64,000 bases of DNA from JACRLV01 sp045863555 (GTDB taxonomy: Bacteria > Planctomycetota > Phycisphaerae > UBA1845 > Fen-1342). Made by a program: the position numbers and the translations under genes. The stretch is from assembly GCA_045863555.1 (NCBI GenBank), contig BTUU01000015.1:62001-126000 (forward strand), given 5' to 3'. Below the pieces are notes generated by a model, which made no database searches, was not told where the DNA came from, and saw nothing but the letters and a program-made list of their open reading frames with translations. Positions within the stretch are counted from its first letter, which is position 1, and every line of letters begins with the position of its first letter. This document shows positions 1 through 7,350 of the stretch, one piece after another.

Positions 1-49
1 GAGTCACGTCCAGTGACCGTATCCTAGGGTGGCTCGACGGAGCGCACCG

Positions 50-775
50 ATGGACTATCGCGAAAAGTTCTGGGCTCGATATTCATCCGTTGTACAACAA
101 CTCGGAACGCCGCTCGAACTGAATCGGACCGACCACTGGTCCCGCCCGTTCGAGTACTGGATGCGCGGCTGGATGCCGCCGGCGAAGGACGCCGCGATCG
201 TCGATGTCGCCTGCGGCGCGGGCAACATGCTGCGATATTTCACGCGGCTCGGTTACACGAACGTCTCCGGCCTCGACATCAGCCCGCCTCAGGTGGAACT
301 CGCGCGGGCGATCCACCCGCACGTCGAGGTCGCCGACGCGCTCGATTTCCTGCGCGATAACCCGGGGCGATTCGACCTCATCCTCGGTTTCGACGTCGTC
401 GAGCACCTGACAAAGGATGAACTGCTCGTCTTCACGGAGCGCGCGCTCGCGGCGCTCCGGCCGCGCGGACGCATCATTCTCCAGACGCCCAACGGCGCAA
501 GCCCAATGGTCGGCGAATACCGGTACGGCGATTTCACTCACGAACTCTGCCTGACGCCGAAGAGCCTTGGCCAGGTCCTGGCCATCGCGGGATTCGCCGA
601 TTATGAAGCGCGCGAAGTCGCGCCCACGCCGTATCGCTTCACCTCGGCGGTGCGCATGGTCCTCTGGAAACTGATACGGTTTCGCTGGATTCTCGCCAAC
701 AGGATCGAGGTCGGCAGTCCGGGGCCGGGGATTTTCACCAAGAACTTCATCGCTTCCGCGCGCCGGCCCGCGTGA
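50..775 (+). CDS. Class I SAM-dependent methyltransferase
   Basis: The protein is 241 residues and reads as a class I (Rossmann-fold) S-adenosylmethionine-dependent methyltransferase. Motif I is VDVACGAGNML, followed by a motif-II-type acidic strand end (GLDISPPQVELA) and the DLILGFDVVEHL segment typical of UbiG/UbiE-like (Methyltransf_11/23) enzymes. The hydrophobic LRPRGRIILQTPNG strand follows. The C-terminal part is rich in aromatic and basic residues and may bind the acceptor. I chose the ATG because CGGAG lies eight bases upstream; an in-frame GTG 21 bases earlier is possible. The substrate cannot be told from the sequence; sugar, lipid or small-molecule acceptors are all possible. Its 3' end faces the following minus-strand gene with only a few bases between them. 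Confidence 0.85.
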   Translation: MDYREKFWARYSSVVQQLGTPLELNRTDHWSRPFEYWMRGWMPPAKDAAIVDVACGAGNMLRYFTRLGYTNVSGLDISPPQVELARAIHPHVEVADALDFLRDNPGRFDLILGFDVVEHLTKDELLVFTERALAALRPRGRIILQTPNGASPMVGEYRYGDFTHELCLTPKSLGQVLAIAGFADYEAREVAPTPYRFTSAVRMVLWKLIRFRWILANRIEVGSPGPGIFTKNFIASARRPA

Positions 776-781
776 CGCGCG

Positions 782-1630
782 TCAGTCGGCGACCGGGCCC
801 CCGAGCCGTTCATGCACCGCGATCGTGTTGCGCACGACGATGTGACCGCGCCAGGGAATAATCACGCCCCGGCCGCCGTTGACCGTCCATGAATCGGGCT
901 CGACCGTCTGCTGAATGAGCGCGACGAGTTGGCGCATCCGTTCCTCGCGCTCGCCTTCCGTTGCCCGGGCCTCGTCATCCTCGGGGTCGGTTGTCCCGTC
1001 GGTGTCCTCGCCCTCCACGATCACGCCCGAGCCGTAGTTCGTCGTCACAGGCGTAAATCCGACGGCGCCTTCCGCGACGTTGGCGTTGACGCTCGTCACG
1101 ACCTCGTGCACCCGGCCGATCGCGATCGTCGGCCGACTGATGCGGGCCATGATCAGCTCCTGCACATCGTAGAGCTTCACGATCATCTCGCTGCCGAGCG
1201 CCTGCTCGGTCGAGATGACGATCATGTCGCGGTCGGCCCGATACGCGAGCTTCACATCCGAGAGCGGCGCGTGGCTCATGATCAGCCAGAGAATCTGACT
1301 CACCTTGAGGTTTCGCACATGAAACGAGATCGGTGTGTCACGCTCGATCCCCATGTCCTTGAGTCGATCCCACTGGACCACAATGTTGGCCGAGGTGATC
1401 GATCGAAGCAGCTCAATCACTTGGTCGAGCGGCATGTCCTGGAGGCTGAGTTCCCGGACGCGCAATGCGAGGGTAGCGACGGCGGGGATCGGGTTCTTTC
1501 GGATCACCGGCTTTTCCGCGGCGGCGGCGGGAGCGGCGGTGGGCTGCTTCGGCGGCTCCTCGGGAGATTGGCTGCGCGATTCGGCGCAGATCGCCACCGT
1601 CAGGAGGAATGCGACGAAACGGATTGCCAT
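782..1630 (-). CDS. Exported STN/secretin N-domain-like protein
   Basis: A 282-residue protein with an N-terminal signal peptide (hydrophobic FVAFLLTVAICAES), a Pro/Ala-rich linker, and a region from about residue 55 to 145 that resembles the STN / secretin N0 fold: SLQDMPLDQVIELLRS, then VVQWDRL, then ISFHVRNLKVSQILWLI. A second block, VKLYDVQELI, resembles the spacing seen in secretin-like proteins. There is no secretin pore domain, so it is unlikely to be a secretin. GGAG lies seven bases before the ATG. Similar stand-alone STN-domain lipoprotein or exported proteins are common in planctomycetes, but their role is unknown. An acidic stretch (DTDGTTDPEDDEA) near residue 210 looks disordered. 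Confidence 0.6.
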   Translation of the reverse strand: MAIRFVAFLLTVAICAESRSQSPEEPPKQPTAAPAAAAEKPVIRKNPIPAVATLALRVRELSLQDMPLDQVIELLRSITSANIVVQWDRLKDMGIERDTPISFHVRNLKVSQILWLIMSHAPLSDVKLAYRADRDMIVISTEQALGSEMIVKLYDVQELIMARISRPTIAIGRVHEVVTSVNANVAEGAVGFTPVTTNYGSGVIVEGEDTDGTTDPEDDEARATEGEREERMRQLVALIQQTVEPDSWTVNGGRGVIIPWRGHIVVRNTIAVHERLGGPVAD

Positions 1631-1973
1631 GGGTTCGCTCCGCTGCTCAGCTCACATGGAGAATTATTGCCGAGGTTGGCGGGAATGGCCACCCCGCTCG
1701 GATTTTCGGCGCCGGACCGTACGGGACGGAGTCCGGCATGGCGGTTGCCACGGGGTACGGCGTAATTGACAGCGCTGACAGGCGGGGACGTGGTCGGCGA
1801 AAAAGCGTCATCGATCTTTTTTCGGACCTAGCCGCTTGCGGCGTGGCCACTTGCGCGCCGGGTCGCGATTGTTAAGACGATTCGGTCTTGACGATTCGGA
1901 GGCGGACCGCAATTATCGCGTCCCCTTCGATTTCGGCGACAAAGACAGTTCAGCACCGCGCAGGAGACGACAC
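1631..1973. other. Intergenic region, divergent promoters expected
   Basis: These 343 bases separate two divergently transcribed genes, so they must carry both promoters. I see no convincing -35/-10 pair. A short AT-rich imperfect inverted repeat (CGAAAAAG and CTTTTTTCG) lies near 1798-1826. No coding sequence or RNA gene is recognised. Confidence 0.4.
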
Positions 1974-2327
1974 ATGGCGGACATTGGCGCCTTCCGCAGC
2001 ACGACCTTCAAACCGACGATCGACAAGTGGATCGCCCGTGACGGTGTGCCGGTTGTTCTCTGGAATGACGGAGACGAACTGCTCGTCCTGCACTATCGAG
2101 ATCGCGAGTGGATGATCGCGACGCATACGCTCGCCGAGGCCAAGGACGGGCCCGGACGCTATTTCCGCGGCAACATGTACTCGCCGGAAGGCACGATCCT
2201 GCTTCGCCTTTCGGAATCCGCGACCGATGCCGAGTGGGCGGCGGCCTACGACGAATACTTTGAACGCCAGAAGTCCCGATTGCTGATGCGCCTCGCGGAG
2301 CCGACGGGCCCGCTGGCGACAGTCTGA
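1974..2327 (+). CDS. Hypothetical protein, 117 aa
   Basis: I do not recognise this small soluble protein. It has no signal peptide or membrane segment. The N-terminal half alternates charged and hydrophobic residues in short strands (VPVVLWNDGDELLVLHYRD), which suggests a small beta-sheet domain. The C-terminal half is a charged helix (WAAAYDEYFERQKSRLLMRL). The start is the ATG preceded by CAGGAGACGACAC, a good ribosome-binding site. The reading frame stays open for 46 codons upstream, but that part is low-complexity and has no good start. The gene stands alone: a 620-base non-coding region follows. Confidence 0.6.
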   Translation: MADIGAFRSTTFKPTIDKWIARDGVPVVLWNDGDELLVLHYRDREWMIATHTLAEAKDGPGRYFRGNMYSPEGTILLRLSESATDAEWAAAYDEYFERQKSRLLMRLAEPTGPLATV

Positions 2328-2450
2328 GTTGAAAAAGGACGGGCAGCGCTATTCGGCGCGGCGGCCCGGTTCGTCCACCCGCAGATTGACCATCTGGTCG
2401 TCTGGGCTGGCGGCGGCGCGGTTGCTTTCGACCGATTGCGAACCTCGGGA

Positions 2451-2490
2451 AAAAAACGGGCCGACGCCGCAAGAAACGGTCGTCGGCCCG
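2451..2490 (-). terminator. Intrinsic terminator, minus strand
   Basis: On the minus strand a perfect 10-bp stem (CGGGCCGACG pairing with CGTCGGCCCG) with a 14-base loop is followed directly by six T residues (2456-2451). This is a classic rho-independent terminator. No minus-strand protein gene is seen upstream of it, so its transcript is unassigned. Confidence 0.55.
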
Positions 2491-2764
2491 TGCTCCAGAG
2501 ATGCAAATCCCCCCCGGATCACACCGATCCGGTTGCGGCGGCGAAACTGAGGGCTCCCCAATCGACGCCGCGTACTGTACGGAGAGGATCATTCAATTTG
2601 CCCCGGGCGCGGGCAAGCCCGGCCGTCAGGAGCGACTCGCGCCCCGGGCGACGTCCTGTAGCGTGCCCGTAATCCGCCACGGACCGGCAGGATTCCCGGT
2701 CGCACGGCGCCGACGTCCCAAAGGTCATACAAAAAAACGGTGGACGGAATTGCCCGCCGATCAG

Positions 2765-2792
2765 TTGTACCCCCGCGCGCGAGTGTTATAAT
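2765..2792 (+). promoter_or_regulatory. Sigma-70-type promoter for arginine decarboxylase
   Basis: TTGTAC (2765-2770) and a perfect TATAAT (2787-2792) are separated by 16 bases, close to the housekeeping consensus. Transcription would start near 2799, leaving a leader of about 150 bases before the arginine decarboxylase ATG. Confidence 0.55.
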
Positions 2793-2947
2793 CCGCCGCT
2801 CGTCCGGCAGCGTCCGATCATTCCCCCGCGAGCTCGAGGCCCGGCGGACTCGCGTTATTCGGCATGCCGTCCGAACCCGGCAGGCGCGGTTGCAGGTTTG
2901 GGTCAATTTCACCTATGGTGCGGCGGTAGCACGTCGCGGGAAGGACT

Positions 2948-3511
2948 ATGCGAGCCATGACGCCGCTTGTTCCCAAGCGCATGTTTTTCACCCGTGGTGT
3001 GGGCAAGCACCCGAACAACCTCCAGTCGTTCGAAGTCGCCCTGCGAAATGCGGGCATCGCCCAGTGCAACCTGGTCAAGGTCTCCAGCATCTTTCCCCAG
3101 GGATGCAAGATCATTCCCGCCAAGTCCGGACTCCAGGAGATCCAGGGCGGCCAGATTACCTTTGTCGTGCTCGCCGAGGAACGCACCAATGAGCCGAACC
3201 GGCTCGTCTGTGCGGGCATCGGCCTGGCCATCCCCGCCGAGAAGGGCCGCTTCGGCTACATCTCCGAGCATCACGGCTTCGGCATGACCGAGGAACGCTG
3301 CGGCGATCTCGTCGAGGACATGGCTGCGTCGATGCTCGCGAGCACCGTCGGAGTCGAGTTCGACCCGAACGAGGACTACGACAAACGCCGCGAGATCTAC
3401 CGCATGAGCGGCCAGATCGTTCATACCAAGCACGTGGTCCAGACGGCCGAAGGCGACAAGAACGGGCAGTGGACCACCGTCGTCGCGGCCGCCGTCTTCA
3501 TGTTCGATTGA
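2948..3511 (+). CDS. Pyruvoyl-dependent arginine decarboxylase
   Basis: This 187-residue protein matches the pyruvoyl-dependent arginine decarboxylase family (PvlArgDC), which decarboxylates arginine to agmatine. The proenzyme self-cleaves between two serines; the pair is visible as Ser46-Ser47 in the motif VKVSSIFPQGC, so Ser47 would become the pyruvoyl cofactor at the start of the alpha chain. GIGLAIP, YISEHHGFG and MAASMLAST are also family-like. Length fits the family (about 150-200). The family is best known from Euryarchaeota and Chlamydiae, so presence in a PVC-superphylum genome is plausible. The next gene is an agmatinase-type ureohydrolase, giving a two-step arginine-to-putrescine route. 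A sigma-70-type promoter lies upstream. ATG at position 4 of the protein is an alternative start. Confidence 0.88.
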   Translation: MRAMTPLVPKRMFFTRGVGKHPNNLQSFEVALRNAGIAQCNLVKVSSIFPQGCKIIPAKSGLQEIQGGQITFVVLAEERTNEPNRLVCAGIGLAIPAEKGRFGYISEHHGFGMTEERCGDLVEDMAASMLASTVGVEFDPNEDYDKRREIYRMSGQIVHTKHVVQTAEGDKNGQWTTVVAAAVFMFD

Positions 3512-3722
3512 GCAGCGGTGCTTGTGCGACACAGCCGCCCCCGGCTGTGGGGTCTCCGCGGGTGGCTCGGCCGTAAGGCTTGCTCCCGATTGGACCCGTG
3601 ACCATTCTGACCGGAGCGGCGATTCCCGACGCTTCATGCTTGCGGCGATCGCCGAACGCGTGCCGCGCAGCTCATCCAATCCGTCGGCGCAGCGCGACCG
3701 ACTTTTCGAATGGCGGCAGAAA

Positions 3723-4589
3723 ATGGCAGACATCGTCCCGGACAATTTCCTCGGCCTTCCGCACGACCTGACCGACTATCGCAAGGCCCGCTTCGCCGTG
3801 CTCCCGGTGCCGTACGACTCGACGACGAGCTACGCCGTCGGAACGCGCGAAGGACCGCGGGCGATCATCTCAGCGTCGCAGCAGGTGGAGCTGTACGACG
3901 AAGCGCTCGGGCGCGAGTCGCTCCGAGACGGCGTCGCAACGCTGGACCCCGTGACGGCCGACGTGAGCGGCCCCGAGGCGACGCTCCGAAACATCTACGC
4001 GGCGGCAAGAAAACCGGTCCGCGACGGCAAGTTCCTGATTACGCTCGGGGGCGAGCACTCAATCAGCTCTGCGCTGGTCCGCGCAGTGAAGGAGAAGCAC
4101 AAGAAGCTGAGCGTGCTTCAGATCGACGCCCACGCCGACCTGCGCGACGGCTACCAGGGTTCGCCGTGGAGCCATGCGGCCGTGATGCGGCGCGTGCACG
4201 ATCTCGGCGTCGACGCCGTCGCGGTGGGAATCCGCAACTACTCCAAGGACGAGGCGAAGTTCATCAAGTCGGCGGGCAAAAAGGTGTTCAGCGCCCGTGT
4301 CTGCCGCGAATCGCGCACGTGGATGGATGACGCCGTCGCGGGCCTGAGTGAGAACGTATACGTTACGATCGACATCGACGGCTTCGACCCCGCCTATGCG
4401 CCGGGCACCGGCACGCCCGAGCCCGGCGGCCTGGACTGGTACCAGGTGACCGACCTGCTTGCGGCCGTCGCGAAGAAACGCACGATCGTCGCCGCCGATC
4501 TGGTCGAGGTGCGGCCGATCCCGCCGAACAACGTCACGGAATTCCTCGCGGCGAAGTTGCTTTACCGGCTTATCGGCCTGGTGTCATAG
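3723..4589 (+). CDS. speB: Agmatinase (ureohydrolase family)
   Basis: A 288-residue arginase/agmatinase-family ureohydrolase, expected to hydrolyse agmatine to putrescine and urea. The dimanganese ligands are visible: His in TLGGEHSISS, the DAHADLRD block (Asp, His, Asp) and the DIDGFDPAYAPGTGTPEPGG block (Asp, Asp), which continues into the family's GTGTPEPGG signature. I assign agmatinase rather than arginase mainly because the gene follows a pyruvoyl-dependent arginine decarboxylase. The start MADIVPDNFLGLP fits family N-termini; the frame is open for 67 codons upstream but that part looks like non-coding sequence. The 3' end overlaps the 3' end of the convergent NeuA-NeuB gene by 20 bases. 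Confidence 0.87.
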   Translation: MADIVPDNFLGLPHDLTDYRKARFAVLPVPYDSTTSYAVGTREGPRAIISASQQVELYDEALGRESLRDGVATLDPVTADVSGPEATLRNIYAAARKPVRDGKFLITLGGEHSISSALVRAVKEKHKKLSVLQIDAHADLRDGYQGSPWSHAAVMRRVHDLGVDAVAVGIRNYSKDEAKFIKSAGKKVFSARVCRESRTWMDDAVAGLSENVYVTIDIDGFDPAYAPGTGTPEPGGLDWYQVTDLLAAVAKKRTIVAADLVEVRPIPPNNVTEFLAAKLLYRLIGLVS

Positions 4590-6381
4590 CAACCGGATTC
4601 GAGGCAGCCGCAGGCAAGGGCCTCAGCGTCTCCCATCCGATCTGCTCATCCGCGGAAACGGGCCGGGCGAGTTCGCGCCCGATGAGTTCGTCAATTCGGC
4701 TGGGCGCAATCCCGCCGGCGGGGCGCTTGGCCGAGATGTCGGCTGCGCTCAGCACAGTGCCCGCGGGAAGGTCACGCGCGGCGACGAGACTCTTGCCGGC
4801 GACCGACCGTACCGACGTTTCGAGCGCGCAAAGGCCGGGTTCGCCCGTGCCTTGTGCGTCAAATCCGGTCCTGGCGAGACGCACGTATTCGGCGAGTTCC
4901 GAGGGTTCCAGCGATATCGCATGATCAGGGCCGCTGCGGCGGCCGTCGAGCGTGAAGTGTTTTTCGAGCACGCACGCGCCTGCGGCCGCGGCGAGCGCCG
5001 CGGTGATCGTCTCGCGCGTGTGGTCGCTGAAGCCCGTCGGGAGTCCGAAGCGGGCGGCGAGCGTGCGGATCGCGGCCAGGTTCGCGTCGGCGAGCGGCGT
5101 CGGGTAGGCGCTGACGCAGTGAAGGATGACCACGCGATCATCGACATTCCAGCGTCGGAAACGGGCGACCGCGCTCGCGATTTCCTCGGCAGTCGATGCG
5201 CCGGTGGAGGCGATCACCGGAAGTTCGAGTGATAGCGCTGCGCGGAGGAGCGGCACGTTGTTCAAGTCGGTAGAGGCGATCTTGACCGCGACGGGCCGCA
5301 GCTCCGCGAGCGTCCGCACGTCGGATTCGCTGAATGGCGTGGCGATGAAGTCGATCCCGCGGGCGTCGCAATGGTCCCGGATTCGCCGAAACTCTGCCGC
5401 TGAGAGTTCGAGGCGGCGGAGCATGTCGCGCTGGGAATCGCCGCCGGCCGGTTTTTGGTAGTCGGCCGTCGGGGCGTCGGCGGTGGTCAGGGCGTCGGCG
5501 CGGAAGATCTGGAATTTCACGGCGTCCGCGCCGGCGGCGACCGCCGCATCGACGAGTTGCAGGGCGTCGTCAATCGAGCCGTCGTGATTCACGCCGGCCT
5601 CGGCAATGACGTAGGGGCGGCAGCGCGGACCGATCCCGCGGCCGTCGATGGCGAGCGGCGGGCGGCGCCGTGCCGGACGCGTGGAGGATTGCAGAAGCGC
5701 CGCTGCGATCGCCAGGTCGACAGGCTCGTCGATATCGATCGTGTCGGCGCTCGGCTGGGCAATCGCACGGCGGTCGTTGCCCAGATATGCCTGTGCGTCC
5801 GCATCCGGCCCTGCCGCGGCGACGAGGGCCGCGCGCGACACGACGTAGACCGAACCGTCGAGACCAAAGAGCGGCTCGAGATCCTGCCGCCGCGCGATGG
5901 CGTTCGGCCGGTAGGGAGTCATCCGGTCGCCTTCGAGACGGAAGAGCCAGTCGGGGTGATGACGGCCGACGGGAGCGACTGTCCGGACGGAGTCGCAGCC
6001 GGTTGCGCGCCAATGCTCGACGCAGCGATCGATGATGCCGGGAGCCCGGACCGGGACGTTTCCCATCAGGAGGACGGCCGCGTCGATGCGGCGGGCGTGA
6101 CGGGATTCCCACGTTTCGACGGCATGGCGGAGGGCGGCGTCGATGCGGGCCTCGTCGGTCGCGAGTGCGGGCGGGCGATCGATCGTCTCGATGCCGCGGC
6201 ATCGGGCGAGCTGTGCAGCTTCTTCACAGTCTGTCGACAGAACCACGGCGGCCGCGGTGCGAGCGGCGAGCGCATGGTCAAGTGTGTACTCGATGAGCGG
6301 GCGTCCGAGCAGGGGCTGCAAGCACTTGCGCGGGACGCCTTTGCTGCCGGCGCGGGCCAGGATGACGGCAAGGACGGTCAT
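4570..6381 (-). CDS. NeuA-NeuB fusion: nonulosonate cytidylyltransferase and synthase
   Basis: The 603-residue protein joins two enzymes. Residues 1 to about 230 are a CMP-nonulosonate cytidylyltransferase (NeuA-like), starting with ILARAGSKGVPRK and containing LLMGNVPVR and DIDEPVDL. Residues about 256 to 515 are a NeuB-type synthase, which condenses phosphoenolpyruvate with an aminosugar: YVIAEAGVNHDGS, GADAVKFQIF, VKIASTDLNN, STGAST, SAYPTP, GFSDHT and EKHFTLD with GPDHAISLEP. Residues about 530-598 form the C-terminal SAF (antifreeze-like) domain. The start was chosen at MTVLAVILARAGSKG because AAAAGGAA lies just upstream. The product could be CMP-sialic, legionaminic or pseudaminic acid; sequence alone does not decide. 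No epimerase or dehydratase partners are nearby. It is divergent from folP. Confidence 0.85.
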   Translation of the reverse strand: MTVLAVILARAGSKGVPRKCLQPLLGRPLIEYTLDHALAARTAAAVVLSTDCEEAAQLARCRGIETIDRPPALATDEARIDAALRHAVETWESRHARRIDAAVLLMGNVPVRAPGIIDRCVEHWRATGCDSVRTVAPVGRHHPDWLFRLEGDRMTPYRPNAIARRQDLEPLFGLDGSVYVVSRAALVAAAGPDADAQAYLGNDRRAIAQPSADTIDIDEPVDLAIAAALLQSSTRPARRRPPLAIDGRGIGPRCRPYVIAEAGVNHDGSIDDALQLVDAAVAAGADAVKFQIFRADALTTADAPTADYQKPAGGDSQRDMLRRLELSAAEFRRIRDHCDARGIDFIATPFSESDVRTLAELRPVAVKIASTDLNNVPLLRAALSLELPVIASTGASTAEEIASAVARFRRWNVDDRVVILHCVSAYPTPLADANLAAIRTLAARFGLPTGFSDHTRETITAALAAAAGACVLEKHFTLDGRRSGPDHAISLEPSELAEYVRLARTGFDAQGTGEPGLCALETSVRSVAGKSLVAARDLPAGTVLSAADISAKRPAGGIAPSRIDELIGRELARPVSADEQIGWETLRPLPAAASNPVAMTPGR

Positions 6382-6478
6382 TTCCTTTTCATCGGTCGAT
6401 TCTGCGCCCTTGGTGGAGGGATGCGATCGGTACAAGCGCCAATGCTGCGCTCGGCGGGGCGGTGATAAGATCACCTTG

Positions 6479-7279
6479 ATGAAGATCTGGGGCATCGTCA
6501 ACGTCACGCGAGACTCGTTTTCCGACGGCGGCCGGTTCCTTACTCACGCCGACGCCCTCGCCCATGCGCGCCGGCTGCTCGAGGAGGGGGCGGATGTGCT
6601 GGATCTCGGGGCGGAATCGACCCATCCGGACTCGGAGGCCGTGCCGGCTGAAATCGAGGTCGAGCGGCTTGGACCGCTCGTAGCATCGCTCAAGCCGATT
6701 GGCGCCAGGCTATCGATCGATACCCGGAAACCGGCGGTGATGGCTGCGATGCTGGCACTCGGCGTCGACGTGATCAACGACGTGAACGGCCTCGCCTCGG
6801 AAGAAGCAATCAGCGTCGTTGCACCGTCGTCGGCACGGGTGGTCGTCATGCACAGCGTGCAATCGAGCGCCGGCCGGGCGGGGCGTCCGGAGACGACGCC
6901 GGCGGAAATCGTCGGGCGGATCACGGCTTTCTTCGCAGAGCGGGTCGAGACGCTTCAGCGCGCGGGGGTCGCGCTTGAGCGGGTCATCCTCGATCCCGGG
7001 ATGGGCTTCTTTCTGGGCGTGGATCCTCTGGTGAGCGTCGAGGTGCTTCGAAAACTCGGTGAATTTCGCCGCATTGGCTGCGAGCTGCTCATCTCCGTCT
7101 CGCGCAAGTCGTTCATCGGCGCCCTGATCGACCGAGAAGCGCCGCCGCCGGCGAAGGACCGTGGAGCGGCCAGCCTGGCGGCGGAGCTGTGGGCGCTTGC
7201 ACAGGGAGTCGACCACATCCGCACGCACGCAGTACGCGAACTGCGGGATGCAGCCCGCGTCTGGACCGCACTGGCCTGA
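6479..7279 (+). CDS. folP: Dihydropteroate synthase
   Basis: A 266-residue TIM-barrel dihydropteroate synthase, which condenses p-aminobenzoate with hydroxymethyl-dihydropterin pyrophosphate in folate synthesis. The signature blocks are present in order: GIVNVTRDSFSDGG near the N-terminus, DLGAESTHPDS, SIDTRKPAV, INDVNGL, LDPGMGFF and the C-terminal SVSRKSFIG. The N-terminal motif has Arg where most enzymes have Pro (NVTPDSFSDGG), and GAEST replaces the usual GGEST. The start MKIWGIVNVT is the only one that fits the family. A tricorn-like protease gene follows about 70 bases later and probably has its own promoter. Confidence 0.92.
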   Translation: MKIWGIVNVTRDSFSDGGRFLTHADALAHARRLLEEGADVLDLGAESTHPDSEAVPAEIEVERLGPLVASLKPIGARLSIDTRKPAVMAAMLALGVDVINDVNGLASEEAISVVAPSSARVVVMHSVQSSAGRAGRPETTPAEIVGRITAFFAERVETLQRAGVALERVILDPGMGFFLGVDPLVSVEVLRKLGEFRRIGCELLISVSRKSFIGALIDREAPPPAKDRGAASLAAELWALAQGVDHIRTHAVRELRDAARVWTALA

Positions 7280-7301
7280 TCGTGCGGGTCATTCCGGAGC
7301 G

Positions 7302-7310
7302 TGCTACACT
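7302..7310 (+). promoter_or_regulatory. Possible extended -10 promoter
   Basis: TGCTACACT matches an extended -10 element (TGn followed by TACACT) about 40 bases before the tricorn-like gene. No good -35 box is seen. It would give a leader of roughly 35 bases. Confidence 0.3.
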
Positions 7311-7350
7311 TCGCTCTCCGACACGCCTGTTTGTTTCAAAGGAGTCTGGT

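Larger units (their letters stand above)
2328..2947. other. 620-base non-coding region with hairpins
   Basis: No credible protein gene lies here on either strand. I see a minus-strand intrinsic-terminator-like hairpin at 2451-2490, a 7-bp perfect hairpin at 2514-2532 (CCGGATC and GATCCGG around ACACC), a 6-bp GACCGG/CCGGTC pair at 2682-2701, and a good sigma-70-type promoter at 2765-2792 reading into the arginine decarboxylase gene. The terminator without an upstream gene suggests a minus-strand transcript, possibly a small RNA, but nothing matches tmRNA, RNase P RNA or SRP RNA landmarks. Confidence 0.5.

Noticed and set aside
2590..2720. Possible cobalamin-type or tmRNA-like element
   Set aside because: GC-rich hairpins are present, but no B12-box or tmRNA end sequences could be matched.
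2589..2912. A minus-strand frame in the 620-base non-coding region
   Set aside because: Arg-rich, no motif, and it crosses the promoter of the arginine decarboxylase gene; an RNA is more plausible than a protein.
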